From an uncultured Faecalibacterium sp. (GTDB lineage: Bacteria > Bacillota > Clostridia > Oscillospirales > Ruminococcaceae): a stretch of DNA of 12,350 bases. Shown piece after piece: positions 1 through 6,900 of this stretch (within the stretch, counting starts at the first letter, position 1; each line of letters begins with the position of its first letter). The position numbers and the translations under genes were made by a program. The DNA is taken from the NCBI GenBank assembly GCA_934525325.1, contig CAKSZE010000046.1, positions 1 to 12,350 on the forward strand, read 5' to 3'. The notes beneath the pieces are model-generated. The model saw nothing but the letters and a program-made list of their open reading frames with translations. It was not told where the DNA came from and did not search any database.

Positions 1-389
1 CAGATCGGCGTTCCGTCCGTATCGACTGCATCTTTTTTGTAGAGACGCACATAGACGGGAGAGCCATCTGCTGTAAGGATCTGGCCTTCTCCTTCGCCCT
101 GAATCTGACGAAAGCGCGCATTGTCGAGGAACGTGGCATCCTTTTTATAGAAAAGGTTCTTCAGCGAGCCCTTTGTCTGCTCCATCAGGGATTCATAGCT
201 GTGGTTCAGGTTATGCAGCACCAGATCACTGACCGACAGAATCGACAATTCCGCATCATAGTACCCGGTAATGGTCCCGACGCCGCCGTTATGACGGATC
301 GTTTCCTGCATAACCTGAAACGCATTTTCTCCCAACTTTACCGTGTCGGAAGTATAGATTCCATCCGTAAGTTTATTGTTAAATTTCAT
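1..389 (-). CDS. PAS-domain signalling protein, N-terminal part (runs off the window edge)
   Basis: An open minus-strand frame of 129 codons starts MKFNNKLTDGIYTSD and continues to the window edge. Residues about 45-129 have the pattern of a PAS sensory domain (ILSVSDLVLHNLNHSYESL, then GEGEGQILTADGSPVYVRLY). Such domains are common at the front of Firmicute sensor histidine kinases and GGDEF cyclases, so the missing part is probably an output domain of that kind; it cannot be seen here. The start at 389 is preferred over the in-frame ATG at 395 because GAGG lies six bases before the former and directly abuts the latter. A good promoter lies at 477-506, giving a leader of about 80 bases that contains a short GCTGG/CCAGC dyad. 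No signal peptide or membrane segment is visible in the part present. PAS call fairly sure; output domain unknown. Confidence 0.75.
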   Translation of the reverse strand, partial: MKFNNKLTDGIYTSDTVKLGENAFQVMQETIRHNGGVGTITGYYDAELSILSVSDLVLHNLNHSYESLMEQTKGSLKNLFYKKDATFLDNARFRQIQGEGEGQILTADGSPVYVRLYKKDAVDTDGTPI

Positions 390-476
390 TTTCATCCTCG
401 CACGTTTTCCATTCCGCTGGTTCCTTCCATTCCAGCGCTTCCGTTGTATCTCACAAGGTACACTGCAACATTTTAT

Positions 477-506
477 ATTATACCCCCCCCCGCACTGTCA
501 TTTCAA
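477..506 (-). promoter_or_regulatory. Promoter of the PAS-domain gene with a nine-base G tract in its spacer
   Basis: Reading the minus strand, TTGAAA (501-506) and a perfect TATAAT (477-482) are separated by 18 bases. The half of the spacer next to the -10 box is nine consecutive G (483-491 on the plus strand are all C). The promoter faces the PAS gene at 389. A homopolymer in this position can change spacer length by slippage, as known for Neisseria porA. That it does so here is inference. Confidence 0.65.
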
Positions 507-548
507 GTCCTACCAGACATTGGCTGTGTAAAAAAGAGAGTCCCATCC

Positions 549-564
549 GCGTAAAATTTTACGC
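549..564. repeat. Perfect 16-base palindrome, possible operator
   Basis: GCGTAAAATTTTACGC is a perfect dyad with no loop, so it suits a dimeric DNA-binding protein better than a terminator. It lies about 43 bases upstream of the -35 box of the PAS-gene promoter and 17 bases downstream of the stop codon of the gene scrap at 581-703. No cognate regulator can be named from this window. Confidence 0.4.
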
Positions 565-580
565 AAGTTGACCTCTGTTT

Positions 581-703
581 TCATTTAACTGTGTTTTCTT
601 CTTCCGCAACGACCTGTTCCGCACATTTCGTTGCACTGGCATAGGCAAAATACCGCACCCTGCGGTTGTACCTCCGGGCAAGTTCGATAATGTTGTATGC
701 AGA
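581..703 (-). pseudogene. C-terminal scrap of an unidentified gene
   Basis: The minus frame reads SAYNIIELARRYNRRVRYF, then AYASATKCAEQVVAEEENTVK and a TGA stop. Its mixed charged/hydrophobic composition is protein-like rather than noise. The frame stays open for only a few more codons upstream before a stop, and there is no credible start codon or ribosome binding site, so this looks like the 3' end of a truncated gene. I do not recognise the family. It lies on the far side of the relaxase terminator (780-827), so it may be chromosomal sequence beyond the element edge or a further decayed ICE gene. Apart from this scrap, the promoter and the palindrome, I see nothing in 390-780. Confidence 0.35.
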
Positions 704-779
704 AAAAAGACATTCATAGCAGGAATACAGCGATAATTAGTAGTTCACAAAAACGGTCAAGAACTGCTGCCCTATATAC

Positions 780-827
780 AAAAAAGCCGCCGAGGCCCCC
801 TCCCCAACGGGAAGAATCCTCGGCGGT
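780..827 (-). terminator. Intrinsic terminator after the MobP relaxase pseudogene
   Basis: A nine-base perfect stem, CCGCCGAGG (787-795) with CCTCGGCGG (818-826), is followed on the minus strand by six T (780-785). It begins seven bases past the relaxase stop codon at 834. Stem plus T run make it a classic rho-independent terminator for the minus-strand operon. Confidence 0.9.
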
Positions 828-833
828 ATTCGT

Positions 834-1996
834 TTATCGTGTCTGTGTTTTCTCGGTGGTGTCCTTTTCATCCGCAAAAAATCGTTCTATATTTTTCTGC
901 GCCCGAACCAGTTCCTGCATCTCATTCCTTGCCTTGCGGTAGTCCGGGTAGCGTGCTTTCTTTTCTGTCAGCAGCTTGGAATATTCCGCGTCTAACTCCT
1001 TGACCTTGGGGAGCGTTTTCAAATTAGCTTCATCAAACGCCGCTTTCGCCGCCTTCTGCAGGGTGATTTCCTCCCGGTGGGCTTCCAGAAACTTTTTACT
1101 GTACCCTGACTTGCGGTAGGCATCATAGACCGGGCGGGTCTTGGCATAGTTGATGATGTGCGCTTTCAGCGCAGCAATTTCCGTCAACCTCGCTTCTGCC
1201 GCCTTGATGGAATCGCCCATAGCATGATAGCGTTCCGTTGCCGCCGCTGCACGTTCCCGCAGTTCTTCGGCGCTGTTGATCTTCTGCTCCTGCAAAAACA
1301 GCAGCGTCTTGGACATCTCCTTCAGGTTAAACTTGGTTGCCCACCTTTTGTAGCCGGCGCTTTTGCCCTCTGCCATTTTCCCCTGAATATCCACCAGCAA
1401 CCGGAAGGGCTGTTCTTTGGAGAGCTTCTTCTGATAGGGCTTGTGCTCAACCTTTCCCGCCAGCACCGCCTTGATTTCTTCTTCACTGTACCCGGTGCCC
1501 AGCGTGCGGAACCGGATAAAGCGTTTCTGCCCCTTGCCCTTCACCGCTGTACTGCCAACGCTGAAAAGAAAAAATCTCGGAATTTTCGCGTTCCATCCAG
1601 CGCAGTGGAGTTATAAATAATGTGGTTGTGTTCCCTGTCCGTGTGAGTGGCAACGATAAACGCATATTTACCTTTGGTAAAGCGCATTGCCAGTTCATAG
1701 CCCACCTTGTTGGCTTCCTCGGCGGTGATCTCACCGGGGCGGAAAGATTGCCGAATCTGATAAGCGATCACATCATTTTTCTGCCTGCGTCCTGTGGCAA
1801 GTTCGTATTGCCGCTTGGACAGCATAAATTCTTCGTCTGCGGTCAATGGGCTGCACTGGTAGCTGCTGACCAACTCGCCCTGTTCGGTCTTGTCCGGGTT
1901 CTGGATATAGCTGGTATGGTTGTGCAGACAAGCCCCGATGGACTTGCCTTTGTTCTTCCGCATAGGAATCAACCGTGTTGCTACCAGTGCCACCAC
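834..1996 (-). pseudogene. MobP-type ICE relaxase, disrupted by an out-of-frame internal deletion
   Basis: Relaxases of this type nick the element at oriT and carry the strand into the recipient. The 5' part (1541-1996) has the N-terminal relaxase fold: TRLIPMRKNKGKSIGACLHN, ELVSSYQCSPLTADEEFMLS, NDVIAYQIRQSFRPGEITAE and the metal-binding histidine region ATHTDREHNHIIYNSTALDG. It stops with TGA at 1541 just after FFFSALAVQR. The C-terminal part (834 to about 1550; TAVKGKGQKRFIRFRTLG onward, about 236 residues, coiled-coil-like and Lys/Glu-rich) is in another frame. Full-length relatives, from memory, have roughly 80-100 residues between these blocks. The junction sits on ACAGCGG, which would fit both parental sequences, suggesting a short-homology deletion. 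The histidine motif also lacks two residues of the usual HxDxxHxHNH. The start is uncertain: tandem GTG codons at 1996/1993 abut the Shine-Dalgarno sequence, while CTG at 1987 has ideal spacing to AGGGGG. Almost certainly non-functional. Confidence 0.85.
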
Positions 1997-2046
1997 CCCC
2001 TACAAAAAGAAAATGCCGCACATCGGTGGCATCAAGATAAAAAATC

Positions 2047-2322
2047 TCACAATCCGGCAATCCAGCCACTAAAGCGCTCCGCTGCCTCTACGATCAAAGC
2101 ACCCATAAAAATCAACACAAAGCATCCAAACTCTGCCACCAGCAAAATCAAAAACTGCAGCCACTCCCGGCAGTACAGAGTATAAAGACCGCAACCGAAA
2201 ATATACAGCATGGGCAGAGCCAGCACAAACGCCGACAGGTTCAGCGTCCATTTCAGCATCAGCGCAAGGAAAGCAGTAATCAGCCAAAGCGGAAAAACGA
2301 TCATCTTAAAAACGAACTTCAT
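2047..2322 (-). CDS. Small membrane protein of ICE mobilisation region (CD1845-like)
   Basis: A 91-residue protein beginning MKFVFKMIVFPLWLITAFLA. It is almost entirely hydrophobic, with about three membrane-spanning segments (roughly residues 5-25, 30-50 and 55-82) and a short polar tail ending SGWIAGL. Small membrane proteins of this size and position, between MobC and the relaxase, recur in Tn1549-like ICEs and resemble the CD1845 family. The assignment is by position and character, not by a diagnostic motif. The ATG at 2322 is chosen because AAGGCAGG lies about eight bases upstream; an upstream in-frame start at 2370 would overlap the promoter. It has its own promoter (2351-2380) and precedes the relaxase by about 50 bases, so the two were probably co-transcribed. 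No defect is visible. Its role in conjugation is unknown. Confidence 0.7.
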   Translation of the reverse strand: MKFVFKMIVFPLWLITAFLALMLKWTLNLSAFVLALPMLYIFGCGLYTLYCREWLQFLILLVAEFGCFVLIFMGALIVEAAERFSGWIAGL

Positions 2323-2350
2323 ATCTAGCACCTGCCTTTCTTTCGTCCCT

Positions 2351-2391
2351 ATTATAAAGGTGTCAACCACTGCATTGCAAGGATGTCAACC
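2351..2391 (-). promoter_or_regulatory. Promoter of the membrane protein-relaxase operon with two repeated boxes
   Basis: On the minus strand TTGCAA (2375-2380) and a perfect TATAAT (2351-2356) are 18 bases apart, 29 bases or more upstream of the start at 2322. Two near-identical direct repeats, GGTTGACA-C/T-CCTT (plus-strand 2357-2368 and 2379-2391), flank and overlap the -35 region about 22 bases apart, or two helical turns. Each contains TTGACA, but neither sits at usable promoter spacing from the TATAAT, so they look more like regulator boxes than -35 elements. Confidence 0.55.
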
Positions 2392-2399
2392 CTATGTAC

Positions 2400-2423
2400 C
2401 CCCGCAGCACTCCAACTGCGGGG
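2400..2423. repeat. Eight-base GC-rich hairpin downstream of the MobC gene
   Basis: CCCCGCAG (2400-2407) pairs perfectly with CTGCGGGG (2416-2423) across an eight-base loop. It starts eight bases past the MobC stop codon. On the minus strand no T run follows it, so it is at best a weak terminator or an mRNA 3'-end stabiliser; on the plus strand it is followed by AAAAATTTT. Confidence 0.4.
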
Positions 2424-2430
2424 AAAAATT

Positions 2431-2763
2431 TTAAAGTTCTGCCAGCCGGGAAAGAATCTGCTTGCCGATGCTGATGAGTTCATCCAGCCGGGCGCGCAGG
2501 TCCTCCATATCGGCAGCATAGACCCGGCCATTTTCATTGGCCACCTTGGCATACTGGTTCAGATTGTTGCTGCACATCTGCAAGAGATACGCCATGCGGC
2601 GCAGCTGCGGCAGATCCAGATACAGGCAATATCCGTCCAGCGCCATCTTGCGCAGATAGGAACCAATGCTCAGAATGCCGCTGGCTTCCATTTTGTTCCG
2701 AATCCGTTCCAACTCCGGCTTGCTGACCCGGAAATGGAGCTGCTGGTCGCGGCGGTCGCTCAC
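2431..2763 (-). CDS. mobC: MobC-like relaxosome accessory protein
   Basis: A 110-residue, basic, mostly helical protein. Its N-terminal part has the ribbon-helix-helix-like pattern of mobilisation proteins (RDQQLHFRVSKPELERIRNK, then SYLRKMALDGYCLYLDLPQL). The C-terminal half has the conserved LLQMCSNNLNQYAKVANENG and a helical tail ending ILSRLAEL. MobC family proteins bind at oriT and help the relaxase open and nick DNA. Length and motifs match intact relatives, and there is no frameshift. The start is GTG at 2763; its GTGA overlaps the stop of the upstream chimera by four bases, implying translational coupling. It is followed by a hairpin (2400-2423) and then the promoter of the membrane-protein gene. 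It may still be made, but both relaxases here are broken, so it would act only in trans with another element. Confidence 0.85.
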   Translation of the reverse strand: MSDRRDQQLHFRVSKPELERIRNKMEASGILSIGSYLRKMALDGYCLYLDLPQLRRMAYLLQMCSNNLNQYAKVANENGRVYAADMEDLRARLDELISIGKQILSRLAEL

Positions 2764-3638
2764 CGGGCATCACCGTCCTTGTCGTAATAACTGCGGAAGG
2801 GCTTCACCGGCTCCGGTTTGTCCGATTTTTCCTCCAACGCCGCCAGCACCGAGGGGCGGCGAGGTGCATCCTCGTCCGGCTGTTCTTCCTCCGGGTCATG
2901 GCTCTTTTCGTCCACATCCAACTGAGCATTCAGTTCTGCAAGGCGAGCCGACTTCTCTGCCAGTTCTTCCTCCTGCGGGAAAGGCTTTTCCACCTCGATC
3001 TGCGCCGCCGCCTGCTGCTGATGCAGAGTGGCTAGTTCATTCTCAGCAGAGTTAATGCGCTCCGGGAAATTGTTCAAGGAGTTGTCCAGACGGATAATGA
3101 AGATAGGCCGGACTTCGTTCGCCCGGTTCATGTCTACATCGGCACCGAGATACGTCTGGATCGGGTCGATAATGACCAGTCGGGCGTTGTTCTCGATAAT
3201 GGCTTTTTCAATTCGTTCATCGGAGAGTGTCAGCTGCACATCGCTGTCATCAATGACCAGCACCCGGTCAAGGTCTGCACTCGCTTCGATCAGGCGGGGC
3301 TTAACCGTATCGCCCAGACCGTCCTCGGCGGTCTGGTAGATCACGTTGAAGTGTTCCATGCGTTCCATGTTGGGCAGCAGCTTTCCATTGGTGCAGGCAG
3401 CGGCAAGGTGCATGGCAAAGTAAGTCTTGCCCTCGCCCGGATTGCCTTGCAGCACACTGAGCTTTCCAAAGGGAATATACGGCTTCCAGAGCCATTCCAC
3501 CGGGGCCAGCTCCACATCGCTCATGCGGATGATCTTCACCGTTTCCGGTTTTGTCGGCTCCTTCAGCACGATGCTTTTGAAATAATTGCGGTTCGGAACC
3601 TCTGCCCGGTGCACCAGAACTTCGTTCCAGTCCTTCAT
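2760..3638 (-). CDS. In-frame chimera: ICE Rep-type AAA ATPase N-terminal part fused to the tail of an ICE helicase/methylase
   Basis: From ATG at 3638 the frame gives 292 residues. Residues about 25-180 match the RepA-like AAA ATPase of Clostridial ICEs: IIRMSDVELAPVEWLWKPYI, Walker A GNPGEGKT (65-72), YQTAEDGLGDTVKPRLIEA, Walker B RLVIIDPIQTYLG (153-165), VDMNRANEVRPIF. The sequence then switches abruptly at about residue 181 (near 3090-3105) to IIRLDNSLNNFPERINSAEN and EVEKPFPQEEELAEKSARL. I recognise this as the C-terminal coiled tail of the large helicase/N6-methylase protein of the same element class. The ATPase half thus lacks its later motifs and C-terminal region, and the helicase half lacks all catalytic domains. 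The join keeps frame, so a stable protein could be made, but function is doubtful. Residues 1-22 (MKDWNEVLVHRAEV...) may be the tail of the preceding primase gene. No Shine-Dalgarno is evident before 3638; the open frame continues to 3902 antisense to the AI-2E stub. The stop overlaps MobC by four bases. Confidence 0.75.
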   Translation of the reverse strand: MKDWNEVLVHRAEVPNRNYFKSIVLKEPTKPETVKIIRMSDVELAPVEWLWKPYIPFGKLSVLQGNPGEGKTYFAMHLAAACTNGKLLPNMERMEHFNVIYQTAEDGLGDTVKPRLIEASADLDRVLVIDDSDVQLTLSDERIEKAIIENNARLVIIDPIQTYLGADVDMNRANEVRPIFIIRLDNSLNNFPERINSAENELATLHQQQAAAQIEVEKPFPQEEELAEKSARLAELNAQLDVDEKSHDPEEEQPDEDAPRRPSVLAALEEKSDKPEPVKPFRSYYDKDGDAR

Positions 3639-3905
3639 GCAGGGCTGGTGGACCCCCTGCTGGCGGTGCGCGCTTTGCTGGTCTATCTTGCGGTGCAGTT
3701 CATCGAGAACCAGTTCATCTACCCCCGGGTGGTGGGCAAATCGGTGGGGCTTTCGCCCCTGTACACCCTTGTGGCAGCCATGATCGGCGGCAAGCTCTTC
3801 GGCATCCTCGGCATCCTCTTCTTCATCCCGCTGACGGCGGTGGTGCTGGAGCTGGTGAAGGAAGACGCCTGCCGCCGCCTGCGCACCAAGGAGACGCTGC
3901 AATAA
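3639..3905 (+). pseudogene. AI-2E family transporter, C-terminal fragment
   Basis: The plus frame ending at TAA 3903-3905 reads GLVDPLLAVRALLVYLAVQF, then IENQFIYPRVVGKSVGLSPL and YTLVAAMIGGKLFGILGILF. This is the characteristic last third of AI-2E/YdiK-type membrane proteins: the QFIENQ and YPRVVGKSVGL signature, a Gly-rich helix, then FFIPLTAVVLELVKE and a basic tail. Full members have about 340-400 residues; only about 88 remain. Upstream of about 3639 the plus strand is antisense to the ICE ATPase gene, so the first three quarters are missing and the break coincides with the ICE boundary. The gene is followed by a strong terminator (3919-3952), a natural chromosomal 3' end. No promoter or start codon remains, so it is presumably dead. 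Family call is firm; substrate unknown. Confidence 0.8.
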
Positions 3906-3918
3906 CTAAACAAACAGC

Positions 3919-3952
3919 GGCCCCGCAGACCTTTTTCAAAGTCTGCGGGGCC
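3919..3952. terminator. Bidirectional terminator between the AI-2E stub and the surface-protein gene
   Basis: A perfect 12-base stem, GGCCCCGCAGAC (3919-3930) with GTCTGCGGGGCC (3941-3952), has a ten-base loop. It lies 13 bases after the AI-2E stop on the plus strand and about 30 bases after the surface-protein stop on the minus strand. Downstream sequence is T-rich on the minus strand (GCTGTTTGTTTAG), weaker on the plus strand (TTGTGCTG). Confidence 0.85.
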
Positions 3953-3982
3953 TTGTGCTGTGGGGCTATTTTACCTGCACGG

Positions 3983-6900
3983 TCATGGTTCGGTCACTGC
4001 CCGGTAGCCGCGGATGACGCGCCACTTGGCGACGCCCTTGTCCGGCTTAAAGCTGCCGTCGGCGCGGGCTTTCAGGTAGCCCTGCTCGATGGCCCACTGG
4101 GCGGCTTGGGCCAGCTCCGGGTCGGCTACGTCCGCAAAGGTGGGCAGAGTGGCCGGGGCCGGGCGGCCTGCGGTGTTCCAGAGGAGCATTGCCAGCTCGG
4201 CGCGGGTATGGGGCACGGCCACCCCTGCAGGCAGGAGCTGGTCAAGGATGAGCTCCGTGCCCACCTGATAAGCCACGACGCCCGCCACGCCCACGACTGC
4301 GCCGACCGCCAGAAGGGTGCCGAAGCCGTCTCCACCGCCCTCGCCGCTCTCGCCGCTCTCGGCGGTGCGCCAATGGCCATAGAAGGTCACGTCCCGGTCG
4401 AGGTTGCCCACATGGTCCGCGCCCGGGCCCATGTAGTAGGGGCTATCCTCCAAGCGGGTGCCGTCTTCGAGGAACCAGCCCTCAAAGAGGCGGGCTTCCT
4501 CCTCGTTCTCGACGATCGCACCGGGGATCTGCATTCCTCCATTCACCGGTTCGTCCCCCGGATGGACGACCCAGTAGACCTTAAAGTCCGTGGGGACCTG
4601 CTCCGGCTGGGCAATCTTCACCGTTTTGCTCTCGTTTACTTTGCCTGCCACCAGAGCGAGGCCATCGTTCAGGGTCAGAGAGGTTTCATTGTCCAGTTCG
4701 AGGGCATAATACTCCTCCTCGTCCGTCGAATCCGTTTCCGCCAGAACGATCGTATCTGCGCCAGAAACTTCCATGGTGTCTGCCGCAATGGCCGAGCCGT
4801 AGGCTTTCACATCCAGCGTGCTGTTTGCCACGGTGAGCTTGCCGCACCGAATGCCAAAGTGGAAGAAGCTGCCCTCCGAGTTCGTGCCTGCAATGGTCAC
4901 CTTGCTGTTTTGGATGGTGATGTCTTCGTCAGAGCGGCCTGCCCGGATTGCTTCCTCGCCGCCGTCCTCGTTATTTCCCGTAAGGGTGAGGTCTGCATTT
5001 TTCAGCGTCAGCGGGCCATCCGTAAGGATTCCATCGGCGTTGGAAAGGGTGGCTGTGCCGGTAATGGTCAGCTCTTCCGTCAATTCGGAATCGATCCAGT
5101 AGGTAAAATTCGCATCCCCGTCCGGCGTGAGGTTTGCATTATTCAGGGTCAGCGTGTTGGTCGCCGGGTCAAACTTCACGGAGCCGCCATCGCCCAGCAC
5201 GTCGTTCTGGTTGGTTTCCGTTACCTGCTTGCCTGCCACCCAGAGGTTGTAGGTCACGGCATCCGGGTCAATGGTGGTCAGCTCGTAATAGGTATAGCTC
5301 TTGTCAAGTTGAAACTCTTTCTTGGTTCCTTTGGTAAACTCGTCATCCGGCGAAGTACGATACCAGTAATTTTCCGCATCGACCGTACATTTTTTATCTC
5401 CGCCGATGACGACGGATTTTGCTCCTTGCAGCCGCAGGGTGCTGTTCTCCTTCACCTTAACACCCCATGGACAAAGTGCATGTTCTCCCGTTTCGCTTGC
5501 GATGGTAACGTTGCTTCCGTCAATGATGAGCTCGGAGCTGGCTTCAATGCCATACTTCGACCAGTCATTGACCGTTACGGTGGAGTTTATGATTTCTGCA
5601 CCATCATCCAGGTCCAGTCCACCCGTGAAGGTAAGATTCGACTTTTCGATTCTCACTTTAGCATCCGTGGAATACTCGTTTTCTCTATTGAACTCAGCAA
5701 GGAGAGATTTTTTTCCGCCCTTTATGGTGCCTGTTCCAATTATCGTCAATTGTTCCACCATCGTTTGGATAGCCGTGTCAGCCGATTCTAAGTTTGCATC
5801 CTCCAGATACAATGTACAGTGCATTCCACCGAACAAATCGTCCACTTTTTCCTCAAGAAGTACGGTACCGTTGTCAAACACATCATAGCTTTCCCTCTCA
5901 TTGAGCTCCGGCATCCGTTTGTCATTGATCCAAAGGAAGATTCCGTTCGGTTCGTTGGGATTATACTTGCTTTCAATGAGTTCAAAGTAGTCTGCATTCC
6001 CAATGGCAACTGTCCCATTGGACTTTACATAGGTTCCATTGGCGGTGGTACGATACCAATAATCGTCATCATGCACCACAATACTCTGCGCAGAAATGGC
6101 AGGCGTGCCTTTCACGATAATGTGCGAAGACCTGAGAACAAGTTCTCCTGTGGTTTTGATGCCCGGGCCGCTGGTGTTTTCAATCACATCATTGCCACGG
6201 CCCGCAACAACCAGACTATCCAACGTCGAGTCGATGGCTGCCGTGGTAGCATCGTTATAGCTCACATTCGCGCTATTCAGTATCAAATAGTTTGAATCGG
6301 GTACAAATTCCACTTTTTTATCGCCCAGCATATCCGCATAATTGGCTTCGTTTGCCTTTATGCCGCGAACACTGATTCCATATTCCGTAAGCGGCACTGC
6401 AAACTCGACCGTCACGTTTGCCGGGATTTTTTCTTTTGCCGGGCAGTTTGCCCAATCGGTGAGTTTGCCGTTGTAGATGATTTTTTTCAGGTTGGTACAG
6501 CCTGCAAACACATTGTCGCCAAACTCTCTGATGTCTTTCGGCAGTGTGATTTCTTCCAGATTGGTGCAGTCCTCAAACACATTGTTGCCCATTTTTTCGA
6601 GATATTTGGGCAGTGTGACACTTGTCAAATTCGTGCAGCCCTTGAATGCTGTATCTTCGATATATACCATTGTTCCCGTTATCTGGATACTTTTCAAACT
6701 GGTACAGCCCTCAAAGGCAGACCCATAAATGTGCGCTGAGTGGCTTCCCAGCGCAAGAGATTTCAGTGCCCTACAGCCCTGAAACGCTCTTTCTCCTACA
6801 TCTCCCAGTGTCGTCGGAGCATCCACTGTTTCCAGATTGGTGCAGCCTGCAAAGGCTTCGTCTCCAATCTCGTAGAAGTAATCGTTGGTCGGGAGGGTCA

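Noticed and set aside
834..1996. Programmed frameshift joining the two relaxase frames
   Set aside because: No slippery heptamer or stimulatory structure is seen at the junction, and a block of family-conserved sequence is missing, so deletion explains it better.
1773..2069. Alternative minus frame starting MAGLPDCEIFYLDATDVRHF and running into the relaxase gene
   Set aside because: Its first 25 residues look protein-like, but most of it overlaps the recognisable relaxase N-terminus in another frame and there is no clear ribosome binding site. A short conserved leader peptide cannot be excluded.
3640..3902. N-terminal extension of the Rep-helicase chimera up to an ATG at 3902
   Set aside because: These residues are the antisense of the AI-2E transporter coding sequence, which has clear family motifs. 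The ICE-derived part starts near 3638.
3953..5791. 612-codon plus-strand frame antisense to the surface-protein gene
   Set aside because: It is the mirror of a gene with signal peptide, repeats and a good ribosome binding site. The antisense protein has no domains, and its length reflects GC-biased codon positions.
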